DNA of 64,000 bases. It comes from Microbispora sp. H13382. GTDB taxonomy: Bacteria > Actinomycetota > Actinomycetes > Streptosporangiales > Streptosporangiaceae. The position numbers and the translations under genes were made by a program. The notes beneath the pieces are model-generated. The model was given only the letters and a program-made list of their open reading frames with translations. It did no database searches and was not told the DNA's origin. Of the stretch, positions 36,038 to 42,979 are shown piece after piece; within the stretch, counting starts at the first letter, position 1; every line of letters begins with the position of its first letter. The stretch covers positions 54,032-118,031 of the forward strand of contig NZ_JABBXA010000026.1 in the NCBI RefSeq assembly GCF_014161445.1, written 5' to 3'.

Positions 36038-36994
36038 GTGCTTTCCGACGTGCGGCTGCCGCCGGCCGAGACCCAGGAGCAGTTCATGGCCGTCCGACGG
36101 GACGAGTCCCGTCTCGGCCCGGCCGTGTCGGCCCTGCTGGGGCATCTCGGGCTCGGCGGCGAACGCCCTGAGCGCTTCGCCGACGGGTCGTTGCCGGTCT
36201 ACGCGGTGGGCGACCGGCACGTGCTCAAGCTCTACCCCGAGGTCTACCTGCCCGAGGAGTACGACACGGAGCTGACCGTCCTGCGGGCCGTGGAGGGACG
36301 CCTGCCGATCCCGACGCCCCGGGTCCTGGAGGCGGGAGGGCTCGACGGGTGGAGCTACATCCTGATGACGCGCCTGCCCGGGGAGAGCCTCGCCCTGGCG
36401 TGGCCGGGCATCCCTCACGACAACCGGGTGGAGCTCGCCGCCGCCGTGGGCGAGACGCTCGCCGCGCTCCACTCGGTGTCCTCCCCCGGCCTCGACGCGG
36501 TCGTGGGGCCGCACGACTGGGACGGCTTCCTCCGTACGCGGCGGGACGCGTGCGTGGCGCACCACCGCGCCGACGGGCTGGAGGAGGCCTGGCTGGCGCA
36601 GATCCCGGACTTCCTCGACAGCGTCGAGCTCACGCCGTCCGCGCCCGTGCTGCTGCACACGGAGGTAATGCGCGAGCACCTGATGGTCGTGCGCGACGGC
36701 GACGGCCGGCGGCTGTCGGGCCTGTTCGACTTCGAACCGGCGATGCGGGGCGCGCGGGAGTACGAGTTCGCGTCGGTGGGGCTGTTCCTGTCCTGTGGCG
36801 AGGGCGAGATCCTGCGCCGCCTGCTCCTCGCGTACGGCTACCGCGACCGTGACCTGAACGAGGAACTGAGCAGGCGGCTGCTGGCCTACGCCCTGCTGCA
36901 CCGGTACAGCAGCCTCGCCTGGTACCTGACCCGCTTGCCCGCGCCGCCGCGGCCCACCCTCGACCGCCTGGCCACGCATTGGTGGGCCTTGTAG
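36038..36994 (+). CDS. APH-like phosphotransferase with an atypical catalytic loop
   Basis: About 318 residues with the aminoglycoside/choline kinase fold: ADGSLPVYAVGDRHVLKLYP (ATP-binding Lys in VLKLYP), WSYILMTRLPGESLA as hinge, then LLHTEVMREHLMVV where the catalytic HGDxxxxN loop should be, and GLFDFEPAMRG for the metal-binding Asp. The catalytic Asp is replaced by Glu (HTEVMREH) and Asn by His. The same variant occurs in a branch of actinomycete phosphotransferases, so it is not necessarily decay. GTG 36038 is preferred over TTG 35981. No substrate can be assigned. Confidence 0.75.
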   Translation: MLSDVRLPPAETQEQFMAVRRDESRLGPAVSALLGHLGLGGERPERFADGSLPVYAVGDRHVLKLYPEVYLPEEYDTELTVLRAVEGRLPIPTPRVLEAGGLDGWSYILMTRLPGESLALAWPGIPHDNRVELAAAVGETLAALHSVSSPGLDAVVGPHDWDGFLRTRRDACVAHHRADGLEEAWLAQIPDFLDSVELTPSAPVLLHTEVMREHLMVVRDGDGRRLSGLFDFEPAMRGAREYEFASVGLFLSCGEGEILRRLLLAYGYRDRDLNEELSRRLLAYALLHRYSSLAWYLTRLPAPPRPTLDRLATHWWAL

Positions 36995-37015
36995 GGCCGC
37001 GCACGTCCCTGCGCG

Positions 37016-37729
37016 CTACCTTGAGGCGCCGGCGACGTAGTCGTGCAGGCGGGCGGAGCCTTCGAGCATGGCGACGGCCGTGGCGGCGAGGGCGGCCCGG
37101 CGTTCGGCGAGGGCCGCGCGCAGCGCCTCGGTGCTGCCGCTGCGGCGCAGGCCGTCCAGCACGTCGCCGATCCGCGCCAGCGGATACCGGCCCTGCCGCA
37201 ACATGTGGATCATGCGGGCGTCGCGGACCTCGGCGGGGCCGTACCACCGGTAGCCGGTGCCGGGCTCGCGCTGCGGGGTCAGCAGCCCGGCGTCCTCCCA
37301 GACGCGCAGCGCCGAGGCGCGTACGCCGAGGAGCGCGGCCACCTCCCCGATCCGCAGGGGGGACCGCGGCGCCATCGCACCGCCGGGGTCCTGGCCGGCC
37401 ACCGCTTCGAGCGCCTCCCCCGTCGCCCGCAGGGCGAGCCGCTGCTGGTGCAGTGCGGAGTGGCAGGCGTCGACGAGGGCGAGCGCGCCCGCCAGGTCGC
37501 CGTCGTGCACGGCCAGCATGATCGAACGGGCGGCATCCCAGCCGTACCCCTTGGCCAGCGCCCGGTAGGCGAGCAGGGCGTCGCGGTGCCGCGCGTCGAA
37601 CCTGCGGTAGCCGGCGGCCGTCCGCTCGGCGGGCGGGAGGATGCCCGCGTCTGCGTAGTTGCGGATCTGCTGGGTGGAGACCCCCGCCTCCCGCGCCAGG
37701 TCGACCGGGCGCAGCGCCCTGCGGCTCAT
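37016..37729 (-). CDS. regulator with two MerR DNA-binding domains
   Basis: 237 residues with two complete MerR winged-helix heads. Residues 6-75 read LRPVDLAREAGVSTQQIRNY with GYRRFDARH. Residues about 120-190 read LRIGEVAALLGVRASALRVW with GYRWYGPAEV. They are joined by a helical linker (ALALVDACHSALHQQRLALRA). One chain might thus bind a dyad by itself. ATG 37729 is used; a GTG four codons upstream is possible. The target is unknown: the convergent APH-like gene ends 21 bp away and the permease gene lies upstream on the same strand. Confidence 0.82.
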   Translation of the reverse strand: MSRRALRPVDLAREAGVSTQQIRNYADAGILPPAERTAAGYRRFDARHRDALLAYRALAKGYGWDAARSIMLAVHDGDLAGALALVDACHSALHQQRLALRATGEALEAVAGQDPGGAMAPRSPLRIGEVAALLGVRASALRVWEDAGLLTPQREPGTGYRWYGPAEVRDARMIHMLRQGRYPLARIGDVLDGLRRSGSTEALRAALAERRAALAATAVAMLEGSARLHDYVAGASR

Positions 37730-37822
37730 CGATCCCGCCACATGCCGGCCGGCTTCACCTCGGTTGGGACTTCACGTCGCATCGGCTCATCGTAGCCGCC
37801 TGCGAGTCTCAAGTGATCTTCG

Positions 37823-39082
37823 TCAGGTGACGGCCCGGCGCACGGCGTAGACGACGGCGCCGGCGGCGAGCACGGCGGCCCCGGAGACCACCGAGGACAG
37901 GGGCAGGGCGAAGGCCAGGACCAGGCAGCCGGCCAGGCCGAGGATGGGCACCACCCGCGGCGGCCGTCCCTCTTCGGGCCCGAGGGTCCAGGCGGCCGCG
38001 TTGGCGATGGCGTAGTAGACCAGCACCCCGAAGGAGGAGAACCCGATCGCGCCGCGCAGGTCCGCGGTCGCGGCCAGGACCGCCACGACCGCGCCGACGG
38101 CCAGCTCGGCGTGGTGGGGCACCCGGAACCGGGGATGGACGGCGGCCAGGACGTGCGGCAGGTGCCGGTCGCGGGCCATGGCCAGCGTGGTGCGGGACAC
38201 CCCGAGGATCAGTGCGAGCAGCGAGCCGGTAGCGGCGACCGCGGCGCCCGCGCGGACGACCTGGGCCAGGCCGGGATGACCGGCCTCCCGCACGGCGGCG
38301 GCCAGGGGCGCGACCGCGTCCGCCAGTCCCGTACCGCCCAGCACGGCGAGCGCGGACACCGCGACCGCCGCGTAGACGACCAGGGTGAGCCCGAGCGCGA
38401 GCGGGATCGCGCGGGGAATGGTCCGCACGGGGTCGCGCACCTCCTCACCGAGGGTGGCGATGCGCGCATAACCGGCGAAGGCGAAGAAGAGCAGGCCCGC
38501 CGCCTGCAGCACCCCGCCGGCCGTGACGCCGGCCGGCACGTACAGCTGCCCCGGGTCCGCCGCGCCGGAGGTCAGGCCCGCGACCACCACGGTGGCCAGC
38601 ACCGCGACGACCACCCCGACGATGACCCGGGTGAGCCAGGCGCTCTTGTGGATCCCGGCGTAGTTGACCGCGGTCAGCGCCACCACGGCGGCCACCGCCA
38701 CCAGATGGGCCCGCTCCGGCCACACGTAGGAGCCGACGGTCAGCGCCATCGCCGCGCACGAGGCGGTCTTGCCGGTCACGAACGCCCATCCCGCCAGATA
38801 GCCCCAGAAGTCCCCCAGCCGCTCCCGTCCGTACACGTAGGTGCCACCGGAGGCGGGGTGGCGCGCGGCCAGCCGGGCCGAGGAGGTCGCGTTGCAGTAG
38901 GCGACGACCGCCGCCAGGGCCAGCCCGAGCAGCAACCCGGACCCCGCCGCGCGCGCCGCGGGCGCCAGAGCGGCGAAGATCCCCGCACCGATCATCGAGC
39001 CCAGCCCGATGATCACGGCGTCGGGCAGGCCCAGCCGGCGCTCCAGCGGCCCCTGCCCGGCGCCGGTCGGCGTGCCCCTCAT
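37823..39082 (-). CDS. APC-superfamily amino acid permease
   Basis: 419 residues with about 12 membrane helices. The first unwound helix is LPDAVIIGLGSMIGAGIFAAL with the GxGxxxGxG-type motif of the APC family. Later come SGGTYVYGRERLGDFWGYLAGW, FFAFAGYARIATLGEEVRDP and SSFGVLVYYAIANAAAW, all typical of basic/neutral amino acid transporters (CAT/YfnA-like). ATG 39082 has a good ribosome site (GGAGG); the upstream open frame is not protein-like. The PNPOx-like gene is 31 bp upstream on the same strand and may share the transcript. The substrate is unknown. Confidence 0.87.
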   Translation of the reverse strand: MRGTPTGAGQGPLERRLGLPDAVIIGLGSMIGAGIFAALAPAARAAGSGLLLGLALAAVVAYCNATSSARLAARHPASGGTYVYGRERLGDFWGYLAGWAFVTGKTASCAAMALTVGSYVWPERAHLVAVAAVVALTAVNYAGIHKSAWLTRVIVGVVVAVLATVVVAGLTSGAADPGQLYVPAGVTAGGVLQAAGLLFFAFAGYARIATLGEEVRDPVRTIPRAIPLALGLTLVVYAAVAVSALAVLGGTGLADAVAPLAAAVREAGHPGLAQVVRAGAAVAATGSLLALILGVSRTTLAMARDRHLPHVLAAVHPRFRVPHHAELAVGAVVAVLAATADLRGAIGFSSFGVLVYYAIANAAAWTLGPEEGRPPRVVPILGLAGCLVLAFALPLSSVVSGAAVLAAGAVVYAVRRAVT

Positions 39083-39113
39083 GGCGACCTCCGATGTCGA
39101 GGGCTTCGCGGTC

Positions 39114-39788
39114 TCAGGGCCACAGGCGGTGACGCGTCCAGGCGCCGTCCGCACGCGCATAGCGCAGGCGGATGTGCCGGCGGTCGCGGTCGGCCTGCCA
39201 GAACTCGACGTCGTCGGCGCGGACGCCGTAGACGGTCCATCCCGGCGCGACCACCCCGGGATCGGCCTCGATCCGCGCGTGTGCCGCGCGGAGGGCGGCG
39301 TCGAGGTCGGACGGTTCGTCCAGGACCTGCGACTGGCGGCCGGTCAGGGCGTCGGCGCGGGCGCCGGGGGAACGCGCGAGGAAGTCGGCGGCGCCGCGCC
39401 CGGCGTCCGCCGGGGCGGCCGCGCCCCGCACCCGGATCTGACGGCCCTGCTCGGGCCAGTAGAAGCTGAGAGCGGCGTACGGCGTGGCGGCCAGCTCCCG
39501 GCCTTTGCGGCTGCCCGCGCTCGTCGCGAAATACCAGGTGCCGTCCGCGTCGAGGTCCTTGCAGATCAGCACGCGGGACGAAGGCCGCCCGGCGGCGTCG
39601 GCGGTCGCCAGCGCCATGGCGTGCGGTTCCCGCACTCCGGCCTTGACGGCCGAGGTCAGCCATTCCACGAACAACGCGACCGGCTCCGCCGGCGCGGCGT
39701 CGACGTCGAACCCCGGCAGTTCGGTGTCGAAGACCGGAAGCCCCCGCAGCAGATCACGTATCGAACCCGCCGGACCGCTCTCCCCCAC
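39114..39788 (-). CDS. pyridoxamine 5'-phosphate oxidase-like flavoprotein (PhzG type)
   Basis: 224 residues with the split-barrel FMN fold: EPHAMALATADAAGRPSSRVLICKDLDADG (FMN contacts), YFATSAGSRKGREL, ALSFYWPEQGRQIRVRG, and a C-terminal WQADRDRRHIRLRYARADGAW that matches the PNPOx/PhzG C-terminal dimerisation domain. True PdxH would oxidise pyridoxine or pyridoxamine phosphate; PhzG-like relatives act in secondary metabolism. GTG 39788 is favoured by its ribosome site (GGAGG, 7 bp). It is divergent from the arsR-type fusion gene, and the dyad between them may control both. Confidence 0.84.
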   Translation of the reverse strand: MGESGPAGSIRDLLRGLPVFDTELPGFDVDAAPAEPVALFVEWLTSAVKAGVREPHAMALATADAAGRPSSRVLICKDLDADGTWYFATSAGSRKGRELAATPYAALSFYWPEQGRQIRVRGAAAPADAGRGAADFLARSPGARADALTGRQSQVLDEPSDLDAALRAAHARIEADPGVVAPGWTVYGVRADDVEFWQADRDRRHIRLRYARADGAWTRHRLWP

Positions 39789-39831
39789 GATCACCCCTCC
39801 ACCTCGCGGCGCGATGAATCCACGGCTGTTC

Positions 39832-39849
39832 CATCAAATGTGCTTGATG
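39832..39849. promoter_or_regulatory. ArsR/SmtB-type operator
   Basis: Perfect dyad CATCAA-N6-TTGATG, 13 bp before the ATG of the ArsR-type fusion gene and about 44 bp before the divergent oxidase gene. It resembles ATCAA...TTGAT operators of ArsR proteins. Confidence 0.65.
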
Positions 39850-39862
39850 TATCGTCCGGGTC

Positions 39863-40636
39863 ATGGCGTCGTCGAGTCAAGCCACCCCGGCGTTCGTGCG
39901 CCTGGCCGCGCACCCGCTGCGCTGGCGGCTGCTGACCGAGCTCGCCGCGGGTGATCTGCGGGTCCGCGAGCTCACTGCGCTGGCCGGAGCGCCGCAGAAC
40001 CTGGTCTCCTACCACCTGCGTCTGCTGCGCGACGGCGGCCTGGTCACCGCCACCCGCAGCAGCCGCGACGGCCGCGACAGCTATTACCGGCTCGACCTGG
40101 ACCGATGCGCGCAGGCCCTGGCCGGCGCCGGGGCCGCCCTGCATCCGGCGCTGCGCGGCGTCCCCGAGCCGCCGACGCATCCGGCGCGGTGGCCCCGGCT
40201 CTCGGTGCTGTTCGCCTGCACGGGAAACAGCGCCCGCTCGCCGATCGCCGAAGCTCTGCTGCGTCACCACACCTCCGGTCTCGTGACCGTGACCAGCGCC
40301 GGCAGCCGGCCCCGGCCGCAGATGCACCCGCAGGCCGTACGGGTGCTGCGCGAGCGACACGGCATCGACATCGCCGACCGGCGGCCCCGCCACCTGGACA
40401 CGCTGCGCGGCCGCCGGTTCGACTACGTCATCACCCTCTGCGACAAGGTCCGCGAAACCTGCCCCGAATTCGGCGACCACGCGCGGCGAATCCACTGGAG
40501 CACCCCCGACCCGGCCGCGGCGGACCGGCCGGAGCCGGACGGCCACGCCGCGTTCGACCGGACCGCGGCGGACATCGACACGCGCGTCCGCCACCTACTA
40601 CCCGTCCTGGCCCACACCCCGGAGGCTCCCCGATGA
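39863..40636 (+). CDS. ArsR-type regulator fused to a low-molecular-weight phosphatase/arsenate reductase domain
   Basis: 257 residues. Residues 10-85 are an ArsR winged helix (FVRLAAHPLRWRLLTELAAG, LVSYHLRLLRDGGLVTATR). Residues 112-250 are an LMW-PTP/ArsC domain with the P-loop CTGNSARS (Cys119-X5-Arg125) and a later TPDP that supplies the general acid. The domain could reduce arsenate or act as a tyrosine phosphatase. The fusion is a known actinomycete arrangement. No arsB/acr3 efflux gene is nearby, so an arsenic role is not secure. The stop overlaps the ATG of the VOC gene (ATGA). Confidence 0.88.
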   Translation: MASSSQATPAFVRLAAHPLRWRLLTELAAGDLRVRELTALAGAPQNLVSYHLRLLRDGGLVTATRSSRDGRDSYYRLDLDRCAQALAGAGAALHPALRGVPEPPTHPARWPRLSVLFACTGNSARSPIAEALLRHHTSGLVTVTSAGSRPRPQMHPQAVRVLRERHGIDIADRRPRHLDTLRGRRFDYVITLCDKVRETCPEFGDHARRIHWSTPDPAAADRPEPDGHAAFDRTAADIDTRVRHLLPVLAHTPEAPR

Positions 40637-41013
40637 CCGCGACCTACCGCTACGCCGGCGTCCGCTACCTCGTCGACGACGTCCAGGCGGCCGTCGACTT
40701 CTACACCACCCATCTCGGCTTCACCCTCAACAGCAGCGCCGCACCCGCCTTCGCCGACGTGGTACGCGGGCCGCTGCGGCTGCTGCTGTCCGGACCCGCC
40801 AGCTCCGGCGCCCGCGCCACTCCCGCCGATGTCTCCGGCGCGGGCCGCAACCGCATCCACCTCATCGTCGACGACCTGGACGCCGAGATCGCCCGGCTCC
40901 GCGCCGCGGGCCTGTCGTTCCGCGGGGAAGTGGTCGCCGGCCCCGGCGGCCGGCAGATCCTGCTCCCCGACCCCGCCGGCAACCTCGTCGAACTGTTCCA
41001 GCCCCGTTCCTGA
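40633..41013 (+). CDS. VOC-family protein coupled to the ArsR fusion
   Basis: 126-residue single VOC module (YRYAGVRYLVDDVQAAVDFYTTH...), with IHLIVDDLDAEIARLRAAG and LLPDPAGNLVELFQP. It starts within the stop codon of the ArsR-phosphatase fusion gene (ATGA overlap), so the two are translationally coupled. ArsI organoarsenical lyases also belong to the VOC superfamily but need paired cysteines; this protein has no cysteine at all, so it is not ArsI. The ligand is unknown. Confidence 0.8.
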   Translation: MTATYRYAGVRYLVDDVQAAVDFYTTHLGFTLNSSAAPAFADVVRGPLRLLLSGPASSGARATPADVSGAGRNRIHLIVDDLDAEIARLRAAGLSFRGEVVAGPGGRQILLPDPAGNLVELFQPRS

Positions 41014-41040
41014 CTCGGTTCACCCGGACTCGGCCGGCTG

Positions 41041-42351
41041 TCAGGCGTCGCCGTCGGGTGCCGCCGACAGGCGGGCGGCGCGGGCGTTGAGATAGCGCCT
41101 GCGCGGCAGGCCCGCCGCCCGCCGGGCCGCCGTGAGGTAGGCCTCCCGTGCCGCGGCCCGCTCCCCCGCCATCTCCAGCAGGTGCGCGCGCACCGCGGGC
41201 AGGCGGTGGTCGCGGGCGAGCCGCTCGTCGTCCTCCAGTCCCGCGAGCAGATCCAGCCCCGCCCGCGGGCCCCGGCTCATCGCCACCGCGACCGCGTGGT
41301 TCAGCGCCGTCACGGGATTGGCCGACATCCCGGTCAGCACCGCGTACAGCGCGGCGATCTGCGGCCAGTCGGTCACCTCCGCGCTCGGCGCCTCGTCGTG
41401 CAGGGCGGCGATCGCCGCCTGGATCTGGTACGGCCCGGGCACGCCCCGGGCCAGAGCGGCGTCGACCAGCGCCACGCCCTCGACGACGCGGGCGGCGTCC
41501 CACAGGGTCCGGTCCTGCTCGGCCATCGGGATCGGCGTGCCGTCCGGGGCGGCGCGGGCCGCACGGCGGGCGTCGGTGAGAAGCATGAGCGCGAGCAGCC
41601 CGGCCACCTCGCCGTCGTCGGGCAGCAGCCGGTGGAGGATGCGGGCCAGCCGGATCGCCTCGGCCGCCAGGTCCTCCCGGCGAGGCCCGGCCCCGCCGGC
41701 ATCCCCGGCGTACCCCTCGGTGAAGACCAGGTAGAGCACGTGCAGGACGGCGCGCAGCCGCGCGTCGCGGTCGGCTTCCGCGGGCATGCCGAACGGAACG
41801 CCGCTGTCCCTGACGCGCTGCTTGGCCCGGGTGATGCGCCGGGTCATGGTCGCCTCCGGCACCAGGAACGCCCGCGCGATCTGCGCGGTGGTCAGGCCGC
41901 CGACCGCACGCAGGGTGAGGGCGATCTGCGCGGTGGTCAGGCCGCCGACCGCACGCAGGGTGAGGGCGATCTGCGAGGCGGGCGACAGCGCGGGATGGCA
42001 GCACATGAACAGCAGGGTCAGCGTGTCGTCGGCCCCGGCCGCGGACCTGTCCGCCGCGGGCGCGGGCCGCCATTCGGGCAGCGCCCGCCTGCCGGCGGCC
42101 TCCTCCCGGCCGCGCCGGGCCTGCTCGGCGCGCAGCAGATCGGTGAGCCTGCGGCCGGCGACGATGACGAGCCAGCCCATCGGGTTGTCCGGCAGGCCGT
42201 CCTCCGGCCAGCGGACGGCGGCGGCGAGCAGCGCCTCCTGCACGGCGTCCTCGGCGGTGTCGAAGTGGCCGTACCGCCGCACGACCGCGCCGAGGACCCG
42301 CGGCGCCAGGCCGCGCAGCAGGTCCTCGGTCTCGCCGCGAGGCGTCGTCAC
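41041..42351 (-). CDS. ECF42-group sigma factor with duplicated sigma-4 segment, module 2
   Basis: 436 residues from a GTG that overlaps the DGPF stop (GTGA). Sigma-2: LRGLAPRVLGAVVRRYGHF, EDAVQEALLAAA. Sigma-4: RRITRAKQRV. The TPR-like C-terminal extension (YLVFTEGYAG, GLLALMLLTDARRAAR, VTALNHAVAVAMSRGP) marks ECF42. Residues 128-142 (IALTLRAVGGLTTAQ) are repeated exactly as residues 143-157, caused by a 45-bp tandem duplication. The other two ECF42 proteins here have this segment once. The extra 15 residues lie at the first helices of the -35-binding domain and may alter or abolish promoter binding. Confidence 0.9.
   Translation of the reverse strand: MTTPRGETEDLLRGLAPRVLGAVVRRYGHFDTAEDAVQEALLAAAVRWPEDGLPDNPMGWLVIVAGRRLTDLLRAEQARRGREEAAGRRALPEWRPAPAADRSAAGADDTLTLLFMCCHPALSPASQIALTLRAVGGLTTAQIALTLRAVGGLTTAQIARAFLVPEATMTRRITRAKQRVRDSGVPFGMPAEADRDARLRAVLHVLYLVFTEGYAGDAGGAGPRREDLAAEAIRLARILHRLLPDDGEVAGLLALMLLTDARRAARAAPDGTPIPMAEQDRTLWDAARVVEGVALVDAALARGVPGPYQIQAAIAALHDEAPSAEVTDWPQIAALYAVLTGMSANPVTALNHAVAVAMSRGPRAGLDLLAGLEDDERLARDHRLPAVRAHLLEMAGERAAAREAYLTAARRAAGLPRRRYLNARAARLSAAPDGDA
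41876..41965. repeat. perfect 45-bp tandem duplication inside the ECF42 gene
   Basis: Copy 1 is 41876-41920 and copy 2 is 41921-41965, identical. The start of a third unit continues as gcgatctgcg at 41966-41975 before diverging. The duplication keeps the reading frame and adds 15 residues. Perfect identity indicates a very recent event, or an assembly artefact. Confidence 0.93.
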
Positions 42352-42770
42352 AGCTCCAGCTCGGCCTGCGACTCGGCGATCGGACGCACGTCCACGTACC
42401 ACTCGTGCGCCAGGGCCGCGCCCTCGGGATACGGGGTGCGCGCCAGGCGTGCGGCGATCTCCGTCGCCCGGTCGAAGCTGTCGCACTCGACGATCGTGTA
42501 GCCCGCCAGGACCTCCTCGGTCTCGGCGTAGGGGCCGTCGGTGACGACGGGGACCCCCTCACGCAGCCGGATCCTGCGGGCGTGGACGGGGGCGGTCAGG
42601 CCCTGGGCGTCGACGAACTCGCCCGACTTCACCAGGTCGTCGTTCCACTCCGTCATGAACGCGTGCATCGCCGCGACGTCACCGGCCGACCAGGCGGGCG
42701 TGTGGCCCGGCCGTCCCGCGAGGACGTCGTAGTCCTGCTGCGAGCCGTACAGCATGATCATGTATTTCAC
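42348..42770 (-). CDS. DGPF-domain (YCII-fold) protein, module 2
   Basis: 140 residues from GTG 42770 with a strong ribosome site (GAGAGGAG). KYMIMLYGSQQDYDVLAGRPG at the start, then VPVVTDGPYAETEEVLAGYTIVE carries the DGP(F/Y) motif. HEWYVDVRPI near the end is typical of the longer DGPF proteins beside ECF42 genes. Its stop codon overlaps the sigma factor start by 4 bp. An ECF42-type promoter lies about 50 bp upstream (42845-42819). Confidence 0.9.
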   Translation of the reverse strand: MKYMIMLYGSQQDYDVLAGRPGHTPAWSAGDVAAMHAFMTEWNDDLVKSGEFVDAQGLTAPVHARRIRLREGVPVVTDGPYAETEEVLAGYTIVECDSFDRATEIAARLARTPYPEGAALAHEWYVDVRPIAESQAELEL

Positions 42771-42818
42771 GGTTCGCTCCTCTCCGGCGGGCGCCTGCCG
42801 CACCGCCGCGCAAAGGAC

Positions 42819-42845
42819 GTCGGAGCCGGCCGTCCGATCCGGACA
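42819..42845 (-). promoter_or_regulatory. predicted ECF42-type promoter of module 2
   Basis: On the minus strand: TGTCCG (42845-42840), 17-bp spacer, CGAC (42822-42819), 49 bp before the GTG at 42770. It differs from the module 1 site only in the last two bases of the -35 element. Confidence 0.62.
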
Positions 42846-42979
42846 CGCTCTCACGCACACGGGAAAGTTTCACGTCCGGACACGAAGGCCGCGTCCCGGA
42901 GCAGCGCGATCTCTCCCACAGCCGGACACGCGGACCCGGGCCGTTGGCGCGCGCGCCCGCGTCGTCCATGGTGTGCGGC

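Noticed and set aside
40633..41013. VOC protein beside the ArsR fusion as an ArsI organoarsenical lyase
   Set aside because: ArsI needs conserved cysteines to bind the arsenical; this protein contains none.
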